NCBI GenBank assembly: GCA_029550865.1
Contig: JAKPGM010000050.1
Coordinates: 1 to 53,636 of the forward strand
Source: Bacteroidota bacterium
GTDB lineage: Bacteria; Bacteroidota; Bacteroidia; Bacteroidales; DTGW01
Direction: 5' to 3'
Length of the DNA: 53,636 nt
Each line of letters begins with the position of its first letter. Within the stretch, counting starts at the first letter, position 1. The translations under genes were made by a program, and so were the position numbers. Positions 25,692 through 34,726 of the stretch are shown here, one piece after another. The notes beneath the pieces were generated by a model that was not told the DNA's origin, made no database searches, and saw only the letters and a program-made list of their open reading frames with translations.

Positions 25692-26849
25692 ATGCTTCAA
25701 AACGATTATATATCCCTATTGGTCAGGAAAACAAGGATTTGGGTTGGTTCATTTGTTTTGTTATTTTTTACAAACTTTATTAACGCAAAAGATATTGGCA
25801 GTAGTGTAAGTATAGTGGTTATTGATGCGGGGCATGGTGGTGAGGATCCTGGTGCACTGGGGAAAACCTATAAAGAAAAAGACATAACACTTGCTGTAGC
25901 TTTAAAGGTAGGAAAATGTATTGAGGAAAATTATCCTTCTGTAAAAGTAATTTATACCCGACAAACCGATGTATTTGTACCTCTGCATGAACGTGCTGAG
26001 ATTGCCAATAAAAATCATGCCGACCTGTTTATTTCAATTCATGCTAATGCCACCAAAAACCCTGATGTATTTGGGATGGAAACCTATGCCATGGGATTGC
26101 ATACTAACGAGAAAAACCTGGAGGTTGCTAAGAAAGAGAATGCTGCTATTATCTTTGAAAAGGACTATACCTTACACTACGAGGGTTACGACCCCAATTC
26201 GCCCGAGTCTTTTATCATTTTTTCCTTAATGCAAAATACCTATCTTGCACAAAGTCTCGATTTTGCTGGCCATGTGCAAAGTAATGCCAGAGAAATTGCC
26301 AGTCGAAATGATCGGGGAGTTAAGCAAGCTGGGTTTTTGGTATTGTGGAAAACCACCATGCCAAGCGTACTTATCGAAATTGGTTATATCACCAATCCAT
26401 CTGAAGAAAAATACCTGGCTTCCGAAGAAGGCCAAACGCAGATAGCTGCAGCTATTTGTAAAGCGTTTGGAGAGTATAAGCTGAAAATTGAATCAAACTC
26501 AAGACTGGCAGTCAACTCTTCCACTCAAAATGGCAATGAAAGCAAAAATGAGCCGATAAAGCAATCAATTTCCAATGATTCAGTGGTGTTTAGGGTTCAG
26601 GTTTTTTCATTACCGCGACCTTTGCCTCCTGACGCCGAACAACTCAAGAAATGTAAATCAAAATTAGGGATCGACCGTGTCGATGAAATCTATTTCAATA
26701 GCTATTACAAATATGTGGTGGGATACTCCAGTGATTACAATGAGATCCAGAAATTAGCCAAAGAAATTAAAAAACATTACCCCGAAGCATTTGTCATTGC
26801 CCTGAAAGGAGATACTATTGTGCCACTTAGCACTGTGCTGAAAAAATAA
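25692..26849 (+). CDS. N-acetylmuramoyl-L-alanine amidase with SPOR-like C-terminal domain
   Basis: This 385-residue protein is exported (hydrophobic signal around residues 17-32). The Amidase_3 domain has zinc-ligand motifs VVIDAGHGGEDPGALG, a family Glu, SIHANA and VLIEIGYITNPSEE. It cleaves the amide bond between MurNAc and the stem peptide. The C-terminal part, from about residue 300 (VVFRVQVFSLPRPLP...YYKYVVGYSSDYNEIQKLAKEI), looks like a SPOR domain that binds denuded glycan strands at division sites. I use ATG 25692; an in-frame TTG lies at 25680. Confidence 0.92.
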   Translation: MLQNDYISLLVRKTRIWVGSFVLLFFTNFINAKDIGSSVSIVVIDAGHGGEDPGALGKTYKEKDITLAVALKVGKCIEENYPSVKVIYTRQTDVFVPLHERAEIANKNHADLFISIHANATKNPDVFGMETYAMGLHTNEKNLEVAKKENAAIIFEKDYTLHYEGYDPNSPESFIIFSLMQNTYLAQSLDFAGHVQSNAREIASRNDRGVKQAGFLVLWKTTMPSVLIEIGYITNPSEEKYLASEEGQTQIAAAICKAFGEYKLKIESNSRLAVNSSTQNGNESKNEPIKQSISNDSVVFRVQVFSLPRPLPPDAEQLKKCKSKLGIDRVDEIYFNSYYKYVVGYSSDYNEIQKLAKEIKKHYPEAFVIALKGDTIVPLSTVLKK

Positions 26850-27063
26850 TGCATATTTTTTCAATATGTTATGTAATTTTAATAATTATAATAATTTGCA
26901 TGCGTTTTGATTGAGTCAAAATTATAACTTTAGGATGCAAAACGATAAAACTTATAATAAGGCGAACAGGCAATAAAAATCGCTTTAGTTTCAAGGTTCA
27001 TTACATTTGATAATTCGCAGGCTAATACATCCGGCCTATTAAACAACATTTAAATTTTTCAGG
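26850..27063. other. Promoter region of the MCE gene
   Basis: No gene here. TAACTTTAG at 26925-26933 is a near-consensus -7 box on the plus strand. It is preceded by an interrupted palindrome TTTTGA-N5-TCAAAA (26905-26921), which could be an operator. Confidence 0.35.
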
Positions 27064-27972
27064 ATGAAGAAAGAAGTTAAAATTGGGTTGATTATGATTT
27101 TCACCCTGGGAATTCTTATCTGGGGGGTAAATTTTCTCAAGGGTCGAAATTTTTTCAGTCGTACATACAACTATGTGGTTATATATGACGATGTGAGCGG
27201 ATTGCTCGAGTCGAATGGCGTATATATCAAAGGCTACAAGGTTGGCAATGTTCATTCTATTGATTTTTCTGACAGTACCCTCACAAGTTTGCGGGTAGTT
27301 CTTGCTATTGACAAGGATGTACACATTCCGGTTGGAACACGGGCACGGATATACAACCTCGATTTGATTGGGAATAAAGCGGTTGAGCTTATTTTTTCTA
27401 AATCGAAACAAATGCATAAGCCCTATGATACGATTATAGGCGAGGTAGAAATAACCATTGCCAAACAATTGGAACCATACAAGGTTCAGGCATATAATTT
27501 GCTCAATTCGCTCGATTCGCTTACGCATGCCATTATGCGAATATTTGATCCGGCAACCACAGCGCGAATTCGACAAACCGTCAAAAATATTGAAACCCTT
27601 ACCGCTGGCATGGTGGATAACCTCGATAACACCTCGAAAAGTATTGAAAATATTAGAGTCTTCACGCAAAATCTGAAAGAAAACAATGCTCGGATTAATG
27701 CTACTATCAGTCAACTTCAAGCCTTTTCGACAGGACTGAACCAGTTACAACTCAAGCAAACCCTGAATCAGCTGGATACGGTACTTGCGCAGACACAAAA
27801 CTTGTTGCTTACCATGCAAAGTGGCGACGGAACATTAACCAAATTACTTTATAGCGATAGCCTGTATCAAAACTTACAACGCACAATATTACAACTCGAT
27901 TCACTATTAGTTGATATTCAGCAGCAACCCCGCCGATATCTGCATTTTTCGGTTTTTGGTCGCAAACAATAG
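27064..27972 (+). CDS. MCE (MlaD-type) family lipid-transport protein
   Basis: This 302-residue protein has one N-terminal membrane anchor (about residues 7-27) followed by an MCE domain (about 36-115: YDDVSGLLESNGVYIKGYKVGNV, ARIYNLDLIGNKAVEL), then a long helical C-terminal part. MlaD-type proteins form hexameric rings in the periplasm that carry phospholipids between the two membranes with the MlaEF ABC complex. The partner genes mlaE and mlaF are not in this window. The neighbours lptD and the amidase also point to envelope maintenance. Confidence 0.87.
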   Translation: MKKEVKIGLIMIFTLGILIWGVNFLKGRNFFSRTYNYVVIYDDVSGLLESNGVYIKGYKVGNVHSIDFSDSTLTSLRVVLAIDKDVHIPVGTRARIYNLDLIGNKAVELIFSKSKQMHKPYDTIIGEVEITIAKQLEPYKVQAYNLLNSLDSLTHAIMRIFDPATTARIRQTVKNIETLTAGMVDNLDNTSKSIENIRVFTQNLKENNARINATISQLQAFSTGLNQLQLKQTLNQLDTVLAQTQNLLLTMQSGDGTLTKLLYSDSLYQNLQRTILQLDSLLVDIQQQPRRYLHFSVFGRKQ

Positions 27973-28004
27973 AATGCCTTTACCTTCAAACTGCGATATT
28001 GAAC

Positions 28005-28811
28005 ATGAAGTTTGTCCAACTTAAAAATACCGTGATTGGGCGGTTTGAATTGTTTGAGTCCTTTCACGAAATTACGCATTTTATCAGCACACGGGTAGGT
28101 GGATTCAGTAGCGGAGACTTTGCTTCCTTAAATCTTGGCTATGGAACCGAAGATGATGCCGAAACGGTTACACGTAATCGGCTTTTATTGGCCGAAGATC
28201 TTGGTATTCCCCTCGACTGGTTTGTGTTTCCACGACAAACGCATAGCAATCATGTATATCGGGTAACCAATGCCGATCGGGGGCGGGGAAGTCTCGATCG
28301 GGAGACAGCCATTCCCGATACCGATGCTCTTGTTACTAATGCACGGCATACCTGTATTGTAGTTCAGGTGGCTGATTGTGTACCCGTTTTGCTATTCGCG
28401 CCCGACCAACGGGTAATTGCGGTGATTCATGCGGGTTGGAGAGGTACAGCATCTCGAATCGTTTCCGAGACTGTTCGGAATATGCAGGTAAATTATGGCT
28501 GTAAGCCAGCGGAGATATTTGCAGCTATCGGACCCTCTATTCAACAATGCTGCTATCAGGTGGGTGACGATGTGTATGAAGCCTTTGCCCATTGGAATGG
28601 CGATAGACAACAAATTTTTCATCGTCACCACAGCATGCTTATGCTGGACCTGCCCATGGCTAATCGATTATTATTGCTAAACGAGGGGGTTAATCCCGAA
28701 AATATTGTGATGGCGCCCCACTGCACTAAATGTACACCTGAGTATTTCTATTCGTCGCGTTTTAGCCATGGAAATACAGGCCGATTTGTTGTAGGTATGA
28801 TGCTGTGGTAG
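28005..28811 (+). CDS. pgeF: Peptidoglycan editing factor PgeF (purine nucleoside phosphorylase/laccase-domain family)
   Basis: This 268-residue protein has the conserved zinc-site residues of the family: His in PRQTHSNHV, Cys in QVADCVPVLL and His in VIHAGWRGT, plus the end motif CTKCTPEYFYSSRF. In E. coli the enzyme removes wrongly incorporated L-Ser from UDP-MurNAc; relatives also show purine nucleoside phosphorylase or adenosine deaminase activity. The start is ATG 28005; the codons before it (TTG AAC) do not add conserved sequence. It follows the MCE gene by 32 nt and ends 3 nt from a converging gene. Confidence 0.9.
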   Translation: MKFVQLKNTVIGRFELFESFHEITHFISTRVGGFSSGDFASLNLGYGTEDDAETVTRNRLLLAEDLGIPLDWFVFPRQTHSNHVYRVTNADRGRGSLDRETAIPDTDALVTNARHTCIVVQVADCVPVLLFAPDQRVIAVIHAGWRGTASRIVSETVRNMQVNYGCKPAEIFAAIGPSIQQCCYQVGDDVYEAFAHWNGDRQQIFHRHHSMLMLDLPMANRLLLLNEGVNPENIVMAPHCTKCTPEYFYSSRFSHGNTGRFVVGMMLW

Positions 28812-28814
28812 AGT

Positions 28815-30125
28815 CTATTCAAACATGGCTTCGAAGACCCTTCGCCATTGCATGCCTTCGGGGGTAGGTTCAAATGTATTGTTGTGCCAGATGATAATTA
28901 GGGTACCCTCGTGTTGACGCACACGTTCGCGAATTTGTATCATGTCCTCGTAGGCCGCTTGAGGCGAATACTTAAGATAATACACATAGGTGGCATCCAT
29001 GGCCTGAAAAGGAAAAAGTTTTAGGTTTGTTATCGTTTCTCGGGATAGGTCATAAAAAAAGAAAGGATGCGAAGTGCCTGCTCTGAAACCATTGATCGAA
29101 GCAAACCCCATCGAATAGTCCTCTGCTATGCCTGCCTGAATTAGATGCTGATAGGATACAGGGATTTGGAAACGGATGTAATGAAAACGGCTACGAACAA
29201 TAGGATTACCTGATATTGATTCAAGTTTCTTTCGTTCAGCTTCAATAAGTGTGGGGTTGTCCAGGCTGTGGTAGGAGTTATGTAAACCTGCCAGTGCGAA
29301 CGGTTTGTTTCGTCCAATGGCATCAATAAGGGCGCGTTTACGATAGGCAGCAATGGGGTCATGCGGCTTTTGCCCATTGCACAGGTAAAAATATATGGGC
29401 GTTACCGAATATTTGGCTGTTGTGATATTCAGAAAATCGAACGTGTCGTAAGGATCGGTTTTTCGCCCCAGTATAACCTCGAGTCGTGTTTTTAAGCTTT
29501 GCCACTCAGCTCGATAGACGTTTTTTACTGTACCCCCTATGGCATAAGGCAATTTTTTGAATCGATACGCATAGGGCATGTCTACGTCTATGGTAGGAAG
29601 ATAGGTATAGGTGTGCTTTTTAAAAGTTAACCGAGGATAGAGCTCTATCAACTTGTTTTTCAATATTTTCACCCATTCATCCACCACTGGGATTGCGTAA
29701 AGATTGTTTGTGGCAAAAACACCAGTAGTGGGTAAGTAACGTCCATGACTATCGATTTGTGCAGTATTGTATTCTTCATATCGACTGAGAACGAAAAAAA
29801 TAGCTGAAAATACATCAAATCCAAGACTGTCGGGATTAGGAGATTGAAAAATAAGCGGTACCTGCTGATGTAACTTAACGTCCGTCAGCTGATATGTTGT
29901 GGTACCTTGCTCTTTCAGCAACCCAGCGGGTATGATGTGTAATCCCTCTTTACCAGCAGCAGGCATGTAGCATATCTTTGGTAATGAAGAACTATTATAT
30001 TCCTCTTCCTGCTGGCAGAGGATTGGCTCAATACCCAGTATATTCCCAAAGATATGTTGCACAACATAGCGTAGGCGAGGTGAATCAAATTCAGTTAGGA
30101 TTACTATTTGTTGCAATTGCCCCAT
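28815..30125 (-). CDS. Polysaccharide deacetylase family protein (DUF7033-type)
   Basis: This 436-residue protein has an N-terminal alpha/beta region (about 1-160) of the kind labelled DUF7033 and then a deacetylase-like NodB fold beginning with TYLPTIDVDMPYAYRFK, whose Asp residues are metal-ligand candidates. Later motifs are ALAGLHNSYHSLDN, VRSRFHYIRF and SMGFASINGFRAGTSHPFFFYDL. Deacetylases of this kind act on N-acetylated sugars in envelope or capsular polymers. No signal peptide is evident, so it could be cytoplasmic or exported by an unrecognised route. The substrate is unknown. Confidence 0.8.
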   Translation of the reverse strand: MGQLQQIVILTEFDSPRLRYVVQHIFGNILGIEPILCQQEEEYNSSSLPKICYMPAAGKEGLHIIPAGLLKEQGTTTYQLTDVKLHQQVPLIFQSPNPDSLGFDVFSAIFFVLSRYEEYNTAQIDSHGRYLPTTGVFATNNLYAIPVVDEWVKILKNKLIELYPRLTFKKHTYTYLPTIDVDMPYAYRFKKLPYAIGGTVKNVYRAEWQSLKTRLEVILGRKTDPYDTFDFLNITTAKYSVTPIYFYLCNGQKPHDPIAAYRKRALIDAIGRNKPFALAGLHNSYHSLDNPTLIEAERKKLESISGNPIVRSRFHYIRFQIPVSYQHLIQAGIAEDYSMGFASINGFRAGTSHPFFFYDLSRETITNLKLFPFQAMDATYVYYLKYSPQAAYEDMIQIRERVRQHEGTLIIIWHNNTFEPTPEGMQWRRVFEAMFE

Positions 30126-30396
30126 GTTTTTTTACCAAAAGTAAAGAAAAATTTTCTCGAGCAAAACCCAAATTGGATACTTACAAAATAAAATGGCTGA
30201 ATGGAAATTATTGCCGTTCTTGAATTAGTTGGTGGTAATTCCCAACTGTTAGCGGTAGTTGTAGGGGTTACCGTAAGGTGGTACCTGTAGGGAATTGTAC
30301 GCAAATCGCCACGTTGAGGAAGACGAGATCTATCATCCATAACTGGTAGATGATAGGTTTTTCCACAGGATTAAAAAAAACCGTTGTCGGGATTTT

Positions 30397-30429
30397 TTTG
30401 TACATTTTTTGCAGCAATTGCTAACTTTG
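30397..30429 (+). promoter_or_regulatory. Strong predicted promoter upstream of repeat copy B
   Basis: TTTG (30397-30400) and TAACTTTG (30422-30429) are both exact consensus boxes, separated by 21 nt. Transcription would start near 30436, about 35 nt before repeat B and 296 nt before the LtaS-like ATG. Confidence 0.6.
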
Positions 30430-30469
30430 AAATTTATTATGAAATAAAGATTAAGCAATTTATGTTTTT

Positions 30470-30610
30470 ATGAAACGAGCATGTATGGCAGTATTCACAA
30501 ACAAGTATGAAAATAATTTTTCATGCCTGCTTGATTTTAGAGCACAAAACATATTACATGCGAGTTCCATCCGACCACTATAAAAAATTAAAAAATATTT
30601 ACGGATGAAA
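30470..30610 (+). repeat. Dispersed intergenic repeat, copy B (141 bp)
   Basis: About 91% identical to copy A at 11986-12125. The first stem is GTATGA/TCATGC (30505-30510 with 30521-30526): the one change from copy A turns an A-T pair into a G-T wobble, so pairing is kept. The second stem is CATCCG/CGGATG (30568-30573 with 30602-30607): its outer pair is C-G where copy A has T-G, while an inner A-T pair of copy A is lost. It lies directly downstream of a strong promoter. Confidence 0.75.
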
Positions 30611-30731
30611 CCTTCATGATTGTGCTCAAGCACAAACACACAATGAATAAAATGGGGAATATTATCCCTATAACGAAATAGAAAAATGGATTAAATAATT
30701 AATATTCAACATATTAAATAATTTTATTCGG

Positions 30732-32576
30732 ATGAAAAAACAGCTGCTGTTCATTCTGAAATACTTTCTTTTCTGGTTGCTATATTTTCTGTTCGTCAAA
30801 GCTTTTTTCATAGTTTTCAATAGTTCGTATCTCAAGGGGTTGCCATTATCTGTCTTGCCTCAGATTTATTGGTATGGAATGCGGCTCGATATATCGGCGG
30901 CTACCTATGTATTGGTATTGCCGTATTTTTTGTTGCTTGTCATGCAATTTTTTTCTTTGTCCTTGTGGCAAAAAGTGGTTAAAGTTTACACGTATTTTTT
31001 GCTTATTTTCTTTACCTTTCTGGTTATTGTAGATGCCGAGCTGTATGGATATTGGGGTTTCCGGCTCGATCTTACCCCTTTGCAATATATGGACACACCA
31101 GGAGCTATGCTGGCATCGGTATCGGCCTGGGTAGTGATAAGGCAGCTACTATTAGGTGCACTCATCGTTGTTTTGTTTATTGCGCTTTACCGACGTATGT
31201 TGGGTAACACAACGATGAGCCAGGTAAAAAATATAGGTTTTCTCGCCGTTTTGTTGCTACTGTTTGGGTCATTGATTATTCCCATACGGGGTGGGGTGGG
31301 GCTTGCACCGCTGAATACTGGTTCGGCCTATTTTTCCAATTATACCTTTGCCAACCATGCTGCTATCAATGTAGTGTGGAATGTAGGTTTTGCTTCCTTG
31401 CAGACCGAAACACGAAAAAATCCTTATCGGGTAATGTCGGCAGATAAGGCTACTAAGCTGGTAGAAAGCTATCTGGCTTCACCATCCGATACTACCATTC
31501 AATTGTTTAGCTATCAGGAAAGACCTAACGTAGTGTTGATCGTACTGGAAAGTTTTATGGCAAAGTTACTTCCTGCTGCGGGAGGCAACCTGGCGGTTGA
31601 GGCAACTCCTCGCTTGAATGCTCTGGTAAAGGAAGGAATATTCTTTCCCAACGTATATGCAACCGGTACGCGTTCCGATAAGGGACTTATCTCCATCATA
31701 ACTGGCTTTCCGGCTTTTCCCAATGTGTTGGTCATGCGTTTTCCCAATAAAACTGAAAAACTCCCTGCTATTGCCAAAGATTTACGAAACGAAGGATATA
31801 GCACTGCTTACTACTATGGTGGCGATATTGATTTTGTATCGATGCGAAGTTTTGCTAAAAATGTAGGTTTTAATAAAATTGTCAGCATGTCCGATTTTCC
31901 TCCAAGCACCTACAATGCCAAATGGGGGGTGCACGATCATGTTGTGTTCGAAAGGCTTTTGAACGATCTGGATACTGCTTCTGCACCGTTTTTTTATACT
32001 TTTTTTACGCTAAGCAGTCACGAACCATTCGATGTGCCTATGAAAACGGTTATCGTTGGTTCTGACGATGATCACAAGTTTTTAAATTCTGTTTACTATA
32101 CCGATAGCTGTCTGGGAAGCTTTATCGAAAAGGCTAAACAAAAATCGTGGTGGAAAAATACGCTCATTGTCCTCATAGCCGATCATGGGGTATTGCGTCT
32201 GGGAGTTCACGATGCTTTCGATCCCGAACGTTTTCATATACCCATGCTTTGGTTGGGGGGTGTTATTACCAAGCACGCCGTCGTTACATCGGTGGTATCG
32301 CAAACCGATGTCCCTGCTACCCTGTTGAAACAGCTGGGTGTCAATCCTGTTCAGCCTTATCCTTATAGTCGCAATGTGCTTGTACCTGGTTACAAGGGTA
32401 TTGCTGTGGGAGCATTTAATAGTGGAATTAATGTGTTTGCGGAAAAGCGTATTGTCGCTTACGATTATACCGACAAAAAAATAAAGTACCAAAAGGGTGA
32501 TTCGATTGAATCTCTACTTGAATTTGGAAAAGCTTACTTGCAAAAAAGCTATGATGATTTTCTTCAAATGAAATAA
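30732..32576 (+). CDS. LTA synthase-like sulfatase-fold membrane phosphotransferase
   Basis: This 614-residue protein has five N-terminal membrane helices (within about residues 5-190) and an external alkaline phosphatase/sulfatase domain. Visible motifs are NVVLIVLESF (metal Glu), ATGTRSDKGLISIITGFPA, SSHEPFDVP and LIVLIADHGV. Gram-negative relatives transfer phosphoglycerol or phosphoethanolamine to glycans or lipids. The residue at the nucleophile position is Ser315 in RSDKG where most family members have Thr. The gene follows a long leader containing repeat B and is followed after 2 nt by a GNAT gene. Confidence 0.88.
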   Translation: MKKQLLFILKYFLFWLLYFLFVKAFFIVFNSSYLKGLPLSVLPQIYWYGMRLDISAATYVLVLPYFLLLVMQFFSLSLWQKVVKVYTYFLLIFFTFLVIVDAELYGYWGFRLDLTPLQYMDTPGAMLASVSAWVVIRQLLLGALIVVLFIALYRRMLGNTTMSQVKNIGFLAVLLLLFGSLIIPIRGGVGLAPLNTGSAYFSNYTFANHAAINVVWNVGFASLQTETRKNPYRVMSADKATKLVESYLASPSDTTIQLFSYQERPNVVLIVLESFMAKLLPAAGGNLAVEATPRLNALVKEGIFFPNVYATGTRSDKGLISIITGFPAFPNVLVMRFPNKTEKLPAIAKDLRNEGYSTAYYYGGDIDFVSMRSFAKNVGFNKIVSMSDFPPSTYNAKWGVHDHVVFERLLNDLDTASAPFFYTFFTLSSHEPFDVPMKTVIVGSDDDHKFLNSVYYTDSCLGSFIEKAKQKSWWKNTLIVLIADHGVLRLGVHDAFDPERFHIPMLWLGGVITKHAVVTSVVSQTDVPATLLKQLGVNPVQPYPYSRNVLVPGYKGIAVGAFNSGINVFAEKRIVAYDYTDKKIKYQKGDSIESLLEFGKAYLQKSYDDFLQMK

Positions 32577-32578
32577 GC

Positions 32579-33076
32579 ATGATAAAATTTATTGAGGTAA
32601 CCATCGAAGATATTCCCTTATTGCAGCGTTTAGCCCGAGAAATATGGTATGCTCACTATCCATCCATCATTTCGCTGGAACAAATTGCATACATGCTCGA
32701 TTGGATGTACAGTTCCTCTACTATAACTGCCGAGTTGACGGAGGGTTACCAATGGAGAATTATCCAGCAGGATGAGTTGCCTGTTGGTTTTCTTGCGTAT
32801 AATTTTGAGAAAACTCAGCTAAAAGTTAAACTTAACAAGTTATACGTTTTGCCTGCTTACCATAAACAGGGTATTGGACAGTTAGCCCTGCAATATGTAA
32901 TTGCTCAGGCAAGGCAAATGAATGCACAGGCAGTTTATCTTACTGTTAACAAAAAAAACCAGAGTGCTATATCCGCCTATCTCAAAGCTGGCTTTTACAT
33001 CGAACGAAGCGAAGTTTTTGATATTGGTCAGGGATTTTATATGGACGATTATGTCATGCAGTATGACTTAAGCTGA
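32579..33076 (+). CDS. GNAT family N-acetyltransferase
   Basis: This 165-residue protein has the GNAT fold signature: the beta4 segment KLNKLYVLPAYHKQGIGQLALQYVI with the acetyl-CoA pyrophosphate-binding HKQGIG, followed by AVYLTVNKKNQSAISAYLKAGF. The acceptor substrate cannot be told. It starts 2 nt after the LtaS-like gene, so the two are cotranscribed. Confidence 0.88.
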   Translation: MIKFIEVTIEDIPLLQRLAREIWYAHYPSIISLEQIAYMLDWMYSSSTITAELTEGYQWRIIQQDELPVGFLAYNFEKTQLKVKLNKLYVLPAYHKQGIGQLALQYVIAQARQMNAQAVYLTVNKKNQSAISAYLKAGFYIERSEVFDIGQGFYMDDYVMQYDLS

Positions 33077-33157
33077 TCTCTATAACAGTGTTTTTTGAAA
33101 AATTTTTGATTATTTTTACCCCAATCCAATAACAATATTAATCTAAAACCACAAGCT

Positions 33158-33598
33158 ATGGAAACAAATGCTTCTACAAATTCGACAAACGGTATGGAAC
33201 TCAACCAGAATTCTGTGAAATACCTGTCATCTATCCAGAAATGGACGTATTTCTTTGCTATCGTTGGATTTATTGGCATTGTCATTTTATTGCTGGTTGG
33301 TCTTCTGGCAAAAGCTATTTTTAGTGCAATTAATCCTCAGATGGGAGCTGGCGCTACTGTTTTGGGAGTTATATACATAGTGTTTGCTTTGATTTATTTT
33401 TTCCCAGTACTTTACCTGTATCGCTTTTCGCGTTTTGCTAAACAAGCTATTCAGGAAAATAATGCCAACTTAATGGAAGAAGCGCTTCGCAATTTTAAAC
33501 TGCATTTTCATTTTATCGGGGTGTTAACCATTGCGATATTGGCTTTATATTTTGTTATCCTGTTAGGATATGTTCTTGGAACAATATTTTTAGGTTAA
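33158..33598 (+). CDS. DUF5362-like small membrane protein
   Basis: This 146-residue protein has three to four hydrophobic segments (about 30-55, 63-88 and 118-143) with a short polar N-terminus rich in Asn, Ser and Thr. The layout and the RFSRFAKQAIQENN segment match the DUF5362 family of Bacteroidota, whose function is unknown. It has its own intergenic region of 81 nt upstream. Confidence 0.65.
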   Translation: METNASTNSTNGMELNQNSVKYLSSIQKWTYFFAIVGFIGIVILLLVGLLAKAIFSAINPQMGAGATVLGVIYIVFALIYFFPVLYLYRFSRFAKQAIQENNANLMEEALRNFKLHFHFIGVLTIAILALYFVILLGYVLGTIFLG

Positions 33599-33621
33599 AC
33601 CTCTTAAATACATTGTTTTGA

Positions 33622-34722
33622 ATGGCATATTGGCGAGTGATAAGATGGATGTTGATATGTACAAGTTTGTGGATATCATGGTCGGTGGAAGGGCAGATAT
33701 TGTCTATTTCGAGTATTGATAAGGCGTTTGTTAAGGCTACCGACCGGATTGCGCTATATGCGTTACCACGAACAACTCTGGAGATTCGATGCCATATATC
33801 ATCGCGCCAACAGGTGGTTGGACCATATGCCCAGTATGCTCGTGAGTTTTTGGGTCGCGAAGAAATTATGCATCCCGCAGTCCAATGGGATATCGATAGC
33901 GTATCGATTGTACCAGTTACCTCTTTCGACCCCTCACAGATATACCTGGTAAAATTTGGTAAAAAGATTGATTATCGTGTTTTCGAAGAGATGACACGGA
34001 AGGGATTTATTATTTTTCCCTTAGACAACAAAAAGGCGGTAGGGTATTCCGATTCAGTTGTCAATCTTTCAAGAGAGTCGGCCGTGTGGTCGATACTTGA
34101 TCTTCCCTTTGCTTCAAGTAGCAGCGATACCATTTATCAGGTGGTTAGGAAAGATTCGTTGCTCATTCGGCAGGCTGTGGTAAAGCCTCGAAGTGCCTCG
34201 CTAACCCCGTATGAAAGGGCTAAGGAACTTGCTAAACAGATTCAACAACTTCACCAGCGTCGCATGGATCTGATTATGGCAGAGGATGACCCTGTGCCTG
34301 CTAATGAAAAATCGGTGCAATGGCTGGCCGATCAGCTGAAGCAGAAAGAAGAAGAGTATTTGCAGTTGTTTCTGGGGAAAACAGTACCTCAAACCTACGT
34401 GCATACTTTTTATTACTTGCCTACCTCTGGGGAGAAAGTTCAGTCAGCTGAGATTTTTTGGTTTTCTCCCCAGCGGGGCATATCTACAAAAACGGATGCT
34501 TCGGCTATTCCTGTTTATATAACGATAGAGCCACAGAATACCATCTCTACAGTGCGTGACTATCAATCGTTGCTGACTACTTTCTCTGCCCCTTGCATAT
34601 TGTACCGTGTCCCCGATATAGCCAGGGTTTCAATTAGTTGGGGCAATAGAGTACTCACCCGTGTTCAACTACCGGTATATCAACTTGGGGCATTGGTTCC
34701 CTGGTTTCCAACCGAGCCGTAA
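33622..34722 (+). CDS. DUF4831 family exported protein
   Basis: This 366-residue protein begins with a signal-like segment (WMLICTSLWISWSVEGQ) and continues with IALYALPRTTLEIRCHI, the start of DUF4831. A charged region (about 195-255) with AKELAKQIQQLHQRRMDLIMAED is likely helical or coiled-coil. The family is confined to Bacteroidota and has no assigned function. It lies 23 nt after the DUF5362 gene and meets the converging lactonase gene 4 nt later. Confidence 0.7.
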   Translation: MAYWRVIRWMLICTSLWISWSVEGQILSISSIDKAFVKATDRIALYALPRTTLEIRCHISSRQQVVGPYAQYAREFLGREEIMHPAVQWDIDSVSIVPVTSFDPSQIYLVKFGKKIDYRVFEEMTRKGFIIFPLDNKKAVGYSDSVVNLSRESAVWSILDLPFASSSSDTIYQVVRKDSLLIRQAVVKPRSASLTPYERAKELAKQIQQLHQRRMDLIMAEDDPVPANEKSVQWLADQLKQKEEEYLQLFLGKTVPQTYVHTFYYLPTSGEKVQSAEIFWFSPQRGISTKTDASAIPVYITIEPQNTISTVRDYQSLLTTFSAPCILYRVPDIARVSISWGNRVLTRVQLPVYQLGALVPWFPTEP

Positions 34723-34726
34723 AAAA

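Larger units (their letters stand above)
30126..30731. other. 606-bp non-coding region with promoter, hairpin and repeat copy B
   Basis: No convincing gene. From left to right it holds: an AT-rich stretch; an inverted repeat CTATCATC/GATGATAG (30330-30337 with 30349-30356) followed by a T-run; a near-perfect promoter (30397-30429); repeat copy B (30470-30610); and a short stem-loop TTGTGC-TCAA-GCACAA (30620-30635). Minus-strand frames at 30104-30340 give low-complexity peptides and I do not call them genes. The LtaS-like gene could have a leader of about 300 nt carrying the repeat. Confidence 0.55.

Noticed and set aside
30104-30340. 78-codon minus-strand frame upstream of the deacetylase gene
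   Set aside because: The translation is low-complexity, overlaps the deacetylase start, and an alternative frame looks equally (un)likely; no family is recognisable.
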